From Anaerobutyricum hallii (GTDB lineage: Bacteria > Bacillota > Clostridia > Lachnospirales > Lachnospiraceae): a DNA stretch of 64,000 bases. The stretch lies in contig NZ_LT907978.1 of the NCBI RefSeq assembly GCF_900209925.1, positions 1,485,219-1,549,218 on the forward strand. Reading direction: 5' to 3'. Positions 43,334 to 52,141 of the stretch are shown in pieces (positions within the stretch are counted from its first letter, which is position 1; each line of letters opens with the position of its first letter). The translations under genes and the position numbers were made by a program. Under the pieces are notes generated by a model that was not told the DNA's origin, searched no databases, and was given only the letters and a program-made list of their open reading frames with translations.

Positions 43334-44386
43334 TTACTCCTGTCCATTTGGATAAAACATAATTTTGCTAAAGAAGAACTTCTCTGTGGCAATCTTTTCA
43401 AACATTGCTGGTGCTTCATCTAAAGATAAACGGTGGCTAATGATATCTTTTGCTGTCATTCCATGATTTTCATATAAATCTACCGCACCCGTCCAATCAC
43501 TTCCTGGGAATGGTTTTCCAAAGGAATTCCAGGAACCTTTAATGGAAAGTTCTCTTCGTAAAATCTTATCTACTTCTTTTTCGGATAGTTCTAATCCCTG
43601 ATGGGAAATTCCTAAAAATACAACCTTGCCAAGTTTTGCTGCGGAATTAATTGCAGCCTTCTGACAAATCGGTGCACCGGAATAATCAATAACGATATCT
43701 GCTCCATTACCACCCGTTGCTTCCATAACTTTTGCGACCGCATCTTCTTTCATTGAATTAATAACAACATCGGCTCCGTTCTTCTTCGCCATCTCTAACT
43801 TTTCTTCCCAGACATCAACAGCGATAATCTTTGAAGCGCCTTTGATCTTTGCATACTGAACTGCAAAAAGCCCAATTGGACCTGCACCGTAAACACAAAC
43901 AGAATCGCCTGGTTTAAATTCACCAATCATCATGCTATGTAATGCATTGGCACAAGGATCTGTTGTAGCTGCATCTTCATAAGAGACTTTATCATCTACT
44001 TTCAGAAGATTTCCTTCCTTTACTGCGATATATTGAGCAAATGCACCATCTCTTCTTGAACCATAATAATCATAGTCTTCACAAAGAGAATATTCTCCTA
44101 TCTCACAATATTTACATTTGAAACATGGAATCAGCGGTGGACAGGTTACTTTATCCCCTACTTTAAATTTGGTTACATCAGCACCTGTTTCAACAATCTG
44201 TCCTCCAAATTCATGCCCTACAATAATCGGAGAAACATGTGCTCCATATTGGTTCACTCTAGGAATATCAGAACCACAGACACCAACAGCCATCACCTTG
44301 ATCAGGCATTCATCTGATGCATAAGACGGAATATCTACTTCTTCTACTCTTAAATCTCTTGGTGCATACATTCTTACTGCTTTCAT
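43334..44386 (-). CDS. Zinc-dependent polyol dehydrogenase, galactitol-1-phosphate/sorbitol dehydrogenase-like
   Basis: The 350-residue medium-chain dehydrogenase. Catalytic zinc ligands: VGVCGSDIPR (Cys) and VGHEFGG (His-Glu). The structural zinc loop IPCFKCKYCEIGEYSLC has four Cys. The NAD(P) site is VCVYGAGPIGLFAVQYAKIKG. The stretches GSDIPRVNQYGAH and YDYYGSRRDGAFAQYI are strikingly like GatD (galactitol-1-phosphate 5-dehydrogenase). First gene of the interrupted operon; ribosome binding site GGAGGG. Repeated TTTGTTGCA motifs upstream are likely regulator sites. It may oxidise a polyol or polyol phosphate to the keto form for the FGGY kinase and aldolases. Confidence 0.85.
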   Translation of the reverse strand: MKAVRMYAPRDLRVEEVDIPSYASDECLIKVMAVGVCGSDIPRVNQYGAHVSPIIVGHEFGGQIVETGADVTKFKVGDKVTCPPLIPCFKCKYCEIGEYSLCEDYDYYGSRRDGAFAQYIAVKEGNLLKVDDKVSYEDAATTDPCANALHSMMIGEFKPGDSVCVYGAGPIGLFAVQYAKIKGASKIIAVDVWEEKLEMAKKNGADVVINSMKEDAVAKVMEATGGNGADIVIDYSGAPICQKAAINSAAKLGKVVFLGISHQGLELSEKEVDKILRRELSIKGSWNSFGKPFPGSDWTGAVDLYENHGMTAKDIISHRLSLDEAPAMFEKIATEKFFFSKIMFYPNGQE

Positions 44387-44403
44387 TGTTCAGCCCTCCA
44401 TAA

Positions 44404-44540
44404 TGCAATTTGTTGCAAATATAATATATTATTAATATTTATTTCACCTTGTTGTAATCATATCATCTATAAAGAATTATGTCAACAGAAAAATAAAATT
44501 ATTTTCTATATATGTTTATAAATGAAATTTGTTGCATATA
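44404..44540. promoter_or_regulatory. Candidate SorC operator sites upstream of the polyol operon
   Basis: ATTTGTTGCAAATATA at 44408-44423 and ATTTGTTGCATATA at 44527-44540 are direct repeats 119 bp apart. The first is part of an inverted repeat TGCAA-TTTG-TTGCA (44404-44417). They sit in a 340-bp divergent intergenic region with no other gene. Binding by SorC copy 2 is inference. Confidence 0.45.
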
Positions 44541-44726
44541 TAAAATCTTAAACCACGTATTTGTATATAAAACACGTATGTCTTTTGTAAAATGTTTGAA
44601 AATAGTGTTATTTTCTCTTTTTTCACTTTACAACAACGAAATAAATCGTTACAATACGCTTGAAGACTATATTTAAGAATTGAAAATATTTACAGGTTAT
44701 AATTGTAAAAAGGAGAATAAACAGCT

Positions 44727-45500
44727 ATGGAAAGTTTAAGAGCAAAAAAAGGCTTTATCTGCGATATGGATGGTGTAATTTATCATGGAAATCAACTTCT
44801 TCCGGGTGTAAAAGAGTTTGTTGAATGGTTACAAAAAGAGGAAAAACAATTTCTTTTTCTTACAAATGCAAGCAGTCGCTCGCCCAAAGAATTACAGAAT
44901 AAATTATATCGTATGGGATTGGAAATTGGAGAGGAACATTTTTACACAAGTGCATTAGCTACAGCGAAGTTTTTACAATCTCAGGCTCCGGGCTGCAGCG
45001 CTTATGTGATTGGAGATCATGGACTTTATAATGCTTTATATGATGCCGGAATTACAATTAATGATGTGGATCCGGATTATGTTGTTGTAGGAGAAACTGT
45101 AACTTATGGTTATGAACATATTATTACTGCCATGAATCTTGTAAATAAAGGTGCCCGATTAATTGCAACAAATACTGACATTACTGGTCCTATTGAGGGT
45201 GGTATCGCACCTGCCTGTCGTGCTTTTGTTGCACCGATTGAAGCAACTACAGGAAAAAAGGCTTATTATGTCGGTAAACCGAATCCATTAATGATGCGTA
45301 CGGGTTTACAAATTTTAGGTGTGCACTCTTCGGAGGCAGTAATGATTGGTGATAGAATGGATACAGATATTATTGCTGGTATTGAAACTGGTCTTGATAC
45401 TGCTTTAGTACTTTCAGGAGTATCCACAAGAGCAACTATCAAAGAATTTCCATATCGCCCAAGACTTATTTTAAATGGGGTAGGAGATATTGCGATCTAA
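44727..45500 (+). CDS. NagD-like HAD-IIA family phosphatase
   Basis: The 257-residue protein. HAD motif I is FICDMDGVIYHG (two catalytic Asp), motif II FLTNASSRSPKE, the cap segment resembles NagD (YTSALATAKFLQ, YVVVGETVTYGYEHI, TNTDITGPIEGGIAPACRAF), motif III AYYVGKPNPLMM and motif IV MIGDRMDTDIIAGIETGLDTALVLSG. It dephosphorylates small phosphorylated metabolites; members include NagD and glycerol-phosphate phosphatases. It is divergent from the polyol operon and could clear sugar phosphates (inference). AAAAGGAG precedes ATG. Confidence 0.88.
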   Translation: MESLRAKKGFICDMDGVIYHGNQLLPGVKEFVEWLQKEEKQFLFLTNASSRSPKELQNKLYRMGLEIGEEHFYTSALATAKFLQSQAPGCSAYVIGDHGLYNALYDAGITINDVDPDYVVVGETVTYGYEHIITAMNLVNKGARLIATNTDITGPIEGGIAPACRAFVAPIEATTGKKAYYVGKPNPLMMRTGLQILGVHSSEAVMIGDRMDTDIIAGIETGLDTALVLSGVSTRATIKEFPYRPRLILNGVGDIAI

Positions 45501-45573
45501 TTATTTTTGAAGATTGCGATAAGGCGTGTAGCAATCTGGTATCAAACGCGTTCCTATAAGGAATCAAAAGAAA

Positions 45574-45637
45574 AAAATAAGAACCGCCTGTCATAGCGGC
45601 TATCTTTATAGTTACTATGACAGGCGGTTCTTATTTT
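45574..45637. terminator. Perfect 23-bp bidirectional terminator
   Basis: AAAATAAGAACCGCCTGTC and following bases (45574-45596) pair perfectly with 45615-45637 around an 18-nt loop, with A and T runs outside. It serves the NagD-like gene and the convergent GH25 gene, whose stop codon overlaps its edge. Confidence 0.9.
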
Positions 45638-46247
45638 AATTACGTTTTCCAGAATTCCGAAACCATCTTTCACTCTTTCCCTGGTCTGTAATCCGATTTA
45701 AATCAACTCTTCCGGATATTCCCGGACAAAATCCATTAGACGTAAATTGCTGAAGGTCTGCTCCCTTATGAACATCGTAGCGAGGATTATATTTTCCATT
45801 ATTTAATCCATAACGAGCTTCCCACCACGCACAATTCCTTGGTCGTCTGTAAATTACTTGTTTATACATTTCGTACTCTGAGTACATCGTATAAAGCATC
45901 ATTTTATGTCGTTGTCTCTTTAAAAAATCGAGAGATTTTTCTATATCTGCTTCTGCATTGCCTGATTCCACATCAAGCACATACCCTACAAAATGTTTTT
46001 CTATTCGTTCTCTACAGACCTCGACTAAAAATCTGGTTTGGTCAACTTCTTTTCCTCGGTTTAGAAATGCATACAACCAATATGGAATTCCTCTTTTTTC
46101 ACATTCTTTTATATTAGTGTATAATGTTTTATCGATATAGGAAATCCCCTGTGTCGCTTTCATAATAAGAAAGGGACAGCTTCTTTTAACAGTATCCCAG
46201 TTTCGTACTGGGTGATAATGACTGATATCTGGATAATATTTACTCAT
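45636..46247 (-). CDS. GH25-family lysozyme-like protein without signal peptide
   Basis: About 203 residues. GH25 landmarks: YYPDISHYHPVRNWDTV (catalytic Asp region), CPFLIMKATQGISYIDKTLYTNI, IPYWLYAFLNRG, YVLDVESGNAEAD (D-x-E active-site pair) and a CAWWEARYG and GADLQQFTSNG C-terminal strand. These enzymes cut the N-acetylmuramic acid-N-acetylglucosamine bond. There is no signal peptide, so export would need another route such as a holin or cell lysis, or the start is mis-set; an upstream in-frame ATG at 46259 adds only four residues. No phage genes are adjacent. Confidence 0.82.
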   Translation of the reverse strand: MSKYYPDISHYHPVRNWDTVKRSCPFLIMKATQGISYIDKTLYTNIKECEKRGIPYWLYAFLNRGKEVDQTRFLVEVCRERIEKHFVGYVLDVESGNAEADIEKSLDFLKRQRHKMMLYTMYSEYEMYKQVIYRRPRNCAWWEARYGLNNGKYNPRYDVHKGADLQQFTSNGFCPGISGRVDLNRITDQGKSERWFRNSGKRN

Positions 46248-46342
46248 AACATGTTCCAAAACACTTTGCCAAACCTGTTTTATTTATTAATATGCAAATC
46301 AGTGCATTTTGATTTTAAAATTTAAAAACAGAATCCTTTTAT

Positions 46343-47146
46343 CTATGCGATCATTCCTCTGATGCTTCCCCTCATCTTTCGAACAAAGGAAAGGATTAAT
46401 CCGGCTGCCGCAAAAGTAAGTATCGTCTTACTTCCTGTAAAAGCATCTAAGATCCATCTTCCACCCTCACCTTCTATACCGTTATATCCAAGAGAAAGAA
46501 AGCCATCAATAAATGGGGCAAGTATCGTAATAATTAGAAATAATCCGAAGGCAAAAATGCCTCTTCCGGTGTCAATATTTCTAAGAACACCCATATCCAT
46601 TACTTTTTTAGAACCTAAAATCCATAAGGCTTCTATAATTCCAAAAAGAATGAAAAAGGCACTGCCTCCAACAAATATAATACTATTAATGTCTCTTGAG
46701 GAAGGAAGTTCCATAATTGCGCCTATGCTTGTATAATTGAAGACATTTCTAAAAATCTGCAGTACAATTCCAAGCATCAGAAGTGCACAGAGCCAATGAA
46801 GTCCTGTAAAAAGCAGATTTCCGGCTGTTTTTACACTCTTTCCTACAACAGTTCCGGCTGTAGAAGCCGCGCTTGATACAGCATCTCCACCAGCACTTAA
46901 AGCGGAGCGGCGCTTTCTTTTTGTCTGAGTGGTTCTTGTATTTCTTGAAGAACCTCCTCTTTTATTTTTAATTGTAACTTTTACATTCTTCTGCTGCTGA
47001 TTCTCCTTTTGCGCATCTTCTTCATTATATACTTTATATTCTGCATCCATAGATTCATTATTACCTGCTACTTCTTTCGGAAGTGGAGCTCCACAGTTAT
47101 TGCAGAAGTTTCCCTCTGTCTGTGCGCCACAATTCTTACAAATCAT
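46343..47146 (-). CDS. Zinc-ribbon membrane protein
   Basis: The 267-residue protein starts with a zinc ribbon ICKNCGAQTEGNFCNNCGAP (CxxC...CxxC, residues 3-20), followed by an acidic then strongly basic linker (KKNVKVTIKNKRGGSSRNTR...KRKRRS) and four membrane helices (~105-125, 155-180, 195-220 and 235-260). Ribbon-linker-membrane proteins of this type are common in Clostridia, with no assigned function. AGGTGAA precedes ATG. Stands alone between GH25 and the next gene. Confidence 0.75.
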   Translation of the reverse strand: MICKNCGAQTEGNFCNNCGAPLPKEVAGNNESMDAEYKVYNEEDAQKENQQQKNVKVTIKNKRGGSSRNTRTTQTKRKRRSALSAGGDAVSSAASTAGTVVGKSVKTAGNLLFTGLHWLCALLMLGIVLQIFRNVFNYTSIGAIMELPSSRDINSIIFVGGSAFFILFGIIEALWILGSKKVMDMGVLRNIDTGRGIFAFGLFLIITILAPFIDGFLSLGYNGIEGEGGRWILDAFTGSKTILTFAAAGLILSFVRKMRGSIRGMIA

Positions 47147-47331
47147 TGTTCTTCACCTCATTTCAAATATCTTGTATCATCATATACTAATTTTGTAAAA
47201 AAGAAAAGGGGCAAAGTTTCCTGATTTTTACCGGGTTCATTTTATACACTACTACGTTTGATTTTCTTTATCTACTTGTCGTTATAATATCTCTCTTTGT
47301 GCAAATGGTTCCAAATTATTATTACATTCAT

Positions 47332-47901
47332 TTATGCACGCTTATAAAGAATTGGAACATCATATCCAAACGTTCTTTTTCCATTTACTTCCATACTCTC
47401 GGCTACTTCCAAACCTGTCTCTGAAAAACGTTCCCACAATTTAAACTTCATAACCGGTGTAAACTGGCTTGTACTTCCACCTTCCCAAATACCATCATTT
47501 TCAACATATAATGCCGGTGTAAATTTTTCCGACTTCTTCAATTCACTATATTCTACCGGCAGCATGGAATCATACGTAAATGTATTTTTATCTGCTCCCG
47601 CCGGTATTTCATAAGATGAAAGTAAAATTCCTTCCTTTTCCTCTGTAAATAAAAAAATATGGGGAGATGCATGTTTCTTTCCATTTGTTTCATAATAGCT
47701 TTCTTCTACAAGAAACTTTCCCTGAAAATCCACTGGAAGATTTTTAATCTTGTCATTACAGACTGTATTAACATGCTCGGCATATGGATATATTTTTCCC
47801 GCTTTTTGCATCTCTTCAAACTGCTCTTTATTATTAAAATATCCTGTTATAAGCTTCATAAACATCTCAAGATTTGATCTCTTTTTTTTATTATTTAACA
47901 T
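47332..47901 (-). CDS. Unassigned protein with a possible CpcT/CpeT-like fold
   Basis: The 189-residue soluble protein. Its early pattern (LITGYFNNKEQFEEM, YAEHVNTVCNDKIKNLP, KFLVEESYYETNG) resembles the G-x-F-x-N-x-x-Q and EESY features of CpcT/CpeT proteins, which in cyanobacteria attach bilins; in this organism that function is not expected. The rest is beta-rich (SPHIFLFTEEKEGILLSSY, ALYVENDGIWEGGSTSQFTP). It starts 21 nt after the methylase gene stop with ribosome binding site GGAGGC, so it is in an operon with FliB-like. Treat the family link as weak. Confidence 0.55.
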   Translation of the reverse strand: MLNNKKKRSNLEMFMKLITGYFNNKEQFEEMQKAGKIYPYAEHVNTVCNDKIKNLPVDFQGKFLVEESYYETNGKKHASPHIFLFTEEKEGILLSSYEIPAGADKNTFTYDSMLPVEYSELKKSEKFTPALYVENDGIWEGGSTSQFTPVMKFKLWERFSETGLEVAESMEVNGKRTFGYDVPILYKRA

Positions 47902-47922
47902 AATTCTGCCTCCATTTATTTA

Positions 47923-49110
47923 TTACAATATATCACAGCCATCTGTATTTATACAGCCTTTTGGTGCATATTTTTCAAACAGCCAGTCTTCTAATGTATT
48001 TAAGTTTTCATCTGAATGTTCAACCTCTCGCGCATATCGCCAGGAAATTTCTTCCACATCTTTCATGAAAAGTTTTTTTCCATTCTCTAACCAACGAACG
48101 ATTAAAAATTCCTGAATCCAGCGAGCGGAAAATAATGCCAGTTCCATTTTAGAACAAACCATATCGTCGTAAACAGCTCCGCAAAAATATGTATAAACAA
48201 AGAACATCAGCAATTGTTCGCCTATATTTTTCCACTCTTCTTTATGAATACTCAACAAACCATACATTTCGTGAAATTCATTACAAATGTGATGATAATT
48301 CTCTTTCGTTGTCTTATAAAGCCATTTATCAGCCCCATCAAGCACTTGATTCCATTCCGGACGCAGGCGTTCCAGATGCCGAAGAATCTGTAATTCTTCT
48401 TTTTGCCGTTCCCATTGATGAAGAGATGCGGCATTAACCCCCTTTCCTGCAAGGCATTTCAATACGAATTCCTGCAAATGACCTTCTTTCTGATAACGCT
48501 TACATTCTCGCAAAAGATTATCAATATCAAATTCTCGCTGTTCCTCCATACAGATTTGGTAACTTTCTGCCAGCTGTTCACAAACTTCCATACGGAGCGT
48601 CAATGAAATAGAACGATCTTGCAAAATAGAAAACAGAACATCTCTAGTATCTTCTAACTGGGAAAACATCATAAAATCAAACTCTTCAAAATCGTCTTCC
48701 TCATCTGTTTCTTCTTCTAGAAATCGAACAGGTTCTTTACAGGACAAAATGATTTTTGCTGCTTCTGGACAAGAAAGTGATAAGGATAATTCTCTAAGCC
48801 CTTCATATTCTTCCGTATGTCTTGGATAGGATTTACAGGTATCACAGAGCGCATCGGGTCCTAATGCTTTATAAAGATCACACAAACTTTCCTCATTTAA
48901 AAACGCACACCGACGGTTATTCTGATAAAAGCACTCCTTTTCCCAATCAATTGAATTACGCAGATGTCTTCCAAATTCGCCTGCCTCTTTTCCGTAACGT
49001 TCCAAAGATTCTTCATCGATCATAATCTGCCATCCTGCACAGCAGGTATCTGGGCAATCTCCTGCTGTGCAGATAAACTTGTCATAAAAATGTGGTTTTA
49101 AATATTTCAT
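47923..49110 (-). CDS. fliB: FliB-like flagellin lysine-N-methylase family protein
   Basis: About 395 residues. The N-terminal cysteine cluster FICTAGDCPDTCCAGWQIMID, then RRCAFLNEESLCDLY and ALCDTCKSYPRH, is the signature of the FliB family, probably a metal or iron-sulfur centre. The remainder is helical. FliB methylates lysines on flagellin in Salmonella; here no flagellar genes are in the window, so the target may be elsewhere or different. The start at 49110 has AAAAGGA upstream; the longer frame to 49164 lacks a site. First gene of a two-gene operon with the downstream unassigned gene. Confidence 0.8.
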   Translation of the reverse strand: MKYLKPHFYDKFICTAGDCPDTCCAGWQIMIDEESLERYGKEAGEFGRHLRNSIDWEKECFYQNNRRCAFLNEESLCDLYKALGPDALCDTCKSYPRHTEEYEGLRELSLSLSCPEAAKIILSCKEPVRFLEEETDEEDDFEEFDFMMFSQLEDTRDVLFSILQDRSISLTLRMEVCEQLAESYQICMEEQREFDIDNLLRECKRYQKEGHLQEFVLKCLAGKGVNAASLHQWERQKEELQILRHLERLRPEWNQVLDGADKWLYKTTKENYHHICNEFHEMYGLLSIHKEEWKNIGEQLLMFFVYTYFCGAVYDDMVCSKMELALFSARWIQEFLIVRWLENGKKLFMKDVEEISWRYAREVEHSDENLNTLEDWLFEKYAPKGCINTDGCDIL

Positions 49111-49266
49111 CTTTTTTCCTTTTCTTTTCAAAATTTTCATAAATAATTCGTTTTTTCTGTACAAATAGAACAGACTATATTATAGCGCAAAAAAACAAAT
49201 TTTGAAATCCATATGATGTTTTATCTTGATGAATCCGAATCTATTAATAATCATTTTGTCCAAAAT

Positions 49267-49302
49267 AAAAAGGAACTATCTATTTTCTGATAGCCCCTTT
49301 TT
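49267..49302 (-). terminator. Terminator of the amtB-glnK operon
   Basis: On the minus strand AAAAAGG, a 2-nt mismatch, CTATC and GATAG form a stem with a loop of about 8 nt, ending CCTTTTTATTTT. It lies 14 bp after the glnK stop. Confidence 0.75.
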
Positions 49303-49315
49303 ATTATTCTTCTTA

Positions 49316-49674
49316 TTATTCTGTTGCCTGAATCGCATCATATCCAGTTTCTTTCGTACGAATCTTTTGAGCATGACGAACCTCATACGTAAATATCTTA
49401 CCATCGCCAGGTTCTCCTGTATAGGCAGCTTTTTCAATCGCTTCAATCGTTTTTGCTTCCCATTCTTCTGAAGAAACAACGATTTCAAACTTAATTTTAG
49501 GCTGCATCTGCATATCAACCTGCATACCACGAACAATTTCTTTATATCCTCGCTGGATACCACATCCCATTACCTGGGATACAGTAAGACCATTTACACC
49601 AATCGCATTTAAAGCGGCTTTTACATCTTCAAATTTATCTTCTCTGACATAAGCCTCAACTTTTATCATCATAT
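49316..49674 (-). CDS. glnK: P-II nitrogen regulatory protein (GlnK-type)
   Basis: About 119 residues. Starts MMIKVEAYVREDKFEDVKAA, with the T-loop at CGIQRGYKEIVRGMQVDMQM and the C-terminal AAYTGEPGDGKIFTYEV (B-loop, ATP and 2-oxoglutarate site with GDGKIF). It gates AmtB by binding it when nitrogen is plentiful. Aligned to E. coli GlnB, the uridylylated Tyr51 position is Val, so control by uridylylation is unlikely. The ribosome binding site is AGGAGG. Co-transcribed with amtB; the GlnK gene is second, 47 nt after the amtB stop. Confidence 0.92.
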
Positions 49675-49721
49675 TTCTATTCCTCCTGTTTTTCTGAAAT
49701 TGCATACGAATAGTATTTATA

Positions 49722-50963
49722 TTACTGGTCAAGTCCGTTAAAGGATGGATAAGCGCTCTCTCCATGTTCAGAAATATCAAGACCAACCTGTTCTTCACGA
49801 ACACTTACACGTAATGGAGTAAATATTCTGACAATTGCAACACAAATTAATGTACCGACAACAGCAACGGCAATCGTAAATATAATTCCGATAATCTGTG
49901 CAGCAAATAAATGATAATCTCCATAAATCAGACCATCCCACTTTGCGACAGGATTAATGGAAGACTTAGTAAAAATACCAGTTGCAATACCACCCCAGAT
50001 TCCGCCAATACCATGACATCCAAAAGCATCTAACGCATCATCTATCTTTAATTTTTTCTTAATAAATCCTACACCAAAGTAACAGATTGGACTGACTAAC
50101 GCACCGATAATAAAGGATGCCCATATTGGAACAAATCCTGCTCCAGGTGTGATAGCGACAAGTCCTACAACTAATCCTGTTGAAGCACCAACTAATGTAG
50201 TTTTTTTGTTTTTTACTACATCAATAAACATCCAGGACAGAAGAGCTGCTGCTGCAGAAATAGCCGAAGTCATAAATGCGTGCGCTGCCAGTCCGTCAGC
50301 TTTTAATGCACTGCCTGCATTAAAACCAAACCAGCCAAACCAAAGGAGCGTTGCTCCAAGGACAACAGAAGGGATGTTGTGAATTCGATAAGTCGTATGT
50401 TCATAGCCTCGTCTTCTTCCGAGAATAATGGCAAGTACTAAGGCACTTACTCCTGAACTGATATGAACAACATCTCCGCCGGCAAAGTCAACAGAACCGA
50501 TTGCCGCAAGAAATCCTCCCTCGCCCCACACCATGTGTGCCATAGGATAGTAGACAATAACTGACCATATTGCTACAAAAAGAAATAATGCTTTAAATTT
50601 CATACGACCAACTAAGGAACCAGTGATCAAAGCCGGGGTAATCATAGCAAACATCATCTGAAATGCACAAAATACAAGATGAGGAATACTATCTGCATAA
50701 GGTCCTGCGCTCATTCCAACATTATTTAAACCAAACCAGCGGAAATCACCGATAATTCCTGCATGATTTCCTCCAAAAGCTAACGAATAACCAAAAAGCG
50801 TCCACATTACAACAGAAAGCCCCATAATAGCAATACATGCCATAATTGTATTACAAACATTTTTTCTTCGAACTAAACCACCATAAAAGAATGCAAGCCC
50901 CGGTGTCATAAAAAAGACAAGCGCTGCACATATCATCATAAAAGCTGTATCTCCTGTATTCAT
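49722..50963 (-). CDS. amtB: Ammonium transporter AmtB
   Basis: The 413-residue protein has eleven membrane helices with Amt signatures: FFMTPGLAFFYGGLVRRKN, FGYSLAFGG, FCAFQMMFAMITPALITG, DFAGGDVVHISSGVSALV (pore His), WFGWFGFNAGSAL and DAFGCHGIGGIWGGIATGIF (second pore His). The cytoplasmic tail follows the last helix. It conducts ammonium/ammonia. It is the first gene of the amtB-glnK operon; upstream lies a terminator for the C_GCAxxG_C_C gene, so it needs its own promoter in 50964-51030. Confidence 0.95.
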   Translation of the reverse strand: MNTGDTAFMMICAALVFFMTPGLAFFYGGLVRRKNVCNTIMACIAIMGLSVVMWTLFGYSLAFGGNHAGIIGDFRWFGLNNVGMSAGPYADSIPHLVFCAFQMMFAMITPALITGSLVGRMKFKALFLFVAIWSVIVYYPMAHMVWGEGGFLAAIGSVDFAGGDVVHISSGVSALVLAIILGRRRGYEHTTYRIHNIPSVVLGATLLWFGWFGFNAGSALKADGLAAHAFMTSAISAAAALLSWMFIDVVKNKKTTLVGASTGLVVGLVAITPGAGFVPIWASFIIGALVSPICYFGVGFIKKKLKIDDALDAFGCHGIGGIWGGIATGIFTKSSINPVAKWDGLIYGDYHLFAAQIIGIIFTIAVAVVGTLICVAIVRIFTPLRVSVREEQVGLDISEHGESAYPSFNGLDQ

Positions 50964-51030
50964 AATTATTTATGTCCTTTCTTCTCTTTCTTTGATGATT
51001 CATCATTAATTAAAAAATATTCCGGAAAAT

Positions 51031-51071
51031 AAAAAAGGCGCCTAAAGTATAATTATTATACTTCAGACACC
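51031..51071 (-). terminator. Hairpin with T-run between the C_GCAxxG_C_C gene and amtB
   Basis: On the minus strand AAGTATAA-TAA-TTATACTT, extended by an imperfect GGTGTCTG/TAGGCGCC stem, then TTTTTTATTTT. It ends the upstream transcript or acts as an attenuator ahead of amtB; the sequence does not separate these. Confidence 0.65.
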
Positions 51072-51167
51072 CTTGTCATGCTTCGAATATTATCATATAT
51101 TTAATCTTTTTTCAAGAGAAAATAATTAAAAAGCTCATGTTTGGTTAATTTTATTAATAAATAGAAA

Positions 51168-51572
51168 CTATTCACCTAATTTTTCAGACAATATTTTGGC
51201 AGCATCTTCAATGCAGCCAGGACAAGAACGAAGTACCTTGCCTGTATCCATTCCTTTTAATTCCCGGCAAATTGTAGAACCATTTTTCTTGCGGAAACTA
51301 TCATTTAATTCTCTTACTTTTTTATAAGTATCTGCTTTAGAAACTGGCGCTTCCAAATCGCCACAACTATTCGCCATTCCCATAATAAGAGCCATTCCTG
51401 TCACCGCTCCACAAGTTCCGTAAGTATCACTGACACCAAGACCAAGACCTTCTGATACCTTGAATGCCGTTTCCTCATCTAGTCCTGCTTTGTCACAAAA
51501 TGCACATACGATTGCCTGTGCACAATTATATCCTTTTTTATGATATTCTGCGGCTCTTTCTGCTCTGTTCAT
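51168..51572 (-). CDS. C_GCAxxG_C_C family redox protein
   Basis: About 134 residues with the diagnostic cysteine pattern: GYNCAQAIVCAFCD, YGTCGAVTGMALIMG (the C-G-A-x-x-G core), NSCGDLEAP, STICRELKG and SCPGCIEDAAKIL. The family name describes the motif; it is thought to be redox or metal related, with no defined reaction. The start at 51572 is set by GGAGGA 8-10 nt upstream; the longer frame to 51599 crosses the ribosome binding site. Confidence 0.88.
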   Translation of the reverse strand: MNRAERAAEYHKKGYNCAQAIVCAFCDKAGLDEETAFKVSEGLGLGVSDTYGTCGAVTGMALIMGMANSCGDLEAPVSKADTYKKVRELNDSFRKKNGSTICRELKGMDTGKVLRSCPGCIEDAAKILSEKLGE

Positions 51573-51688
51573 TTGTAAAATCCTCCCTTTATACCTCATT
51601 CATGTACTTTATATTAAAATCTTTCGTTGTTAGTTTAACACAATCTCATATATCCTGCATAGTGAAAAATATTCTCATAAAATATTAA

Positions 51689-52141
51689 TTATACACCTAG
51701 CTCTTCGAGAAACGCCTCGCAGCCTTCAATGAGATCTTCGTAAGTTTCATCAAAATTACCCGTATACCATGGGTCTGCAATATCCCTTTTCTTCCCTGCA
51801 AATTCCAGTAAAAGATGCACTTTATGCTTCGGATCATGATTAATAATGCGTTTTACATTATTGATATTCCATTTATCCATGCATAACAGATAATCATAAA
51901 CTTCATAATCCTGTTTCGTCAGCTGTCTTGCCTGCCTCTTTGTATGAGGAATTTCCATTGCATCAAGCTTTGCCCTCGCCCCCGGATGCATCGGATTTCC
52001 AATTTCTTCACGACTGGTAGCACAAGAAGAGATTTGGAAAGAATCTTCTAATCCTCTTTTTTTTACCATATCTTTTAGAATAAATTCACCCATCGGAGAG
52101 CGACATATATTGCCGTGGCATATGAATAATACTTTAATCAT
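51689..52141 (-). CDS. Low-molecular-weight protein tyrosine phosphatase
   Basis: The 150-residue enzyme has the P-loop VLFICHGNICRSPMGEFIL (C-x5-R-S; catalytic Cys ~9) and the general acid Asp in ADPWYTGNFDETYEDL. Size and motif order are complete. It removes phosphate from tyrosines, often of capsule-related kinases in bacteria, or from arginine in some Firmicutes. No kinase partner is adjacent. It is the last conserved gene before the accessory region starting near 52.2 kb. Confidence 0.92.
   Translation of the reverse strand: MIKVLFICHGNICRSPMGEFILKDMVKKRGLEDSFQISSCATSREEIGNPMHPGARAKLDAMEIPHTKRQARQLTKQDYEVYDYLLCMDKWNINNVKRIINHDPKHKVHLLLEFAGKKRDIADPWYTGNFDETYEDLIEGCEAFLEELGV

Noticed and set aside
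45875-45890. GTACTCTGAGTAC palindrome similar to the repeat ends
   Set aside because: It lies inside the coding sequence of the GH25 gene and lacks the rest of the repeat; chance match.
45636-46259. Phage lysis module
   Set aside because: The GH25 gene has no holin, portal or tail genes nearby, so a prophage origin is not supported.
47332-47901. Assignment as a true bilin lyase (CpcT)
   Set aside because: Only a short pattern matches; the host shows no phycobiliprotein context, so the gene is left unassigned.
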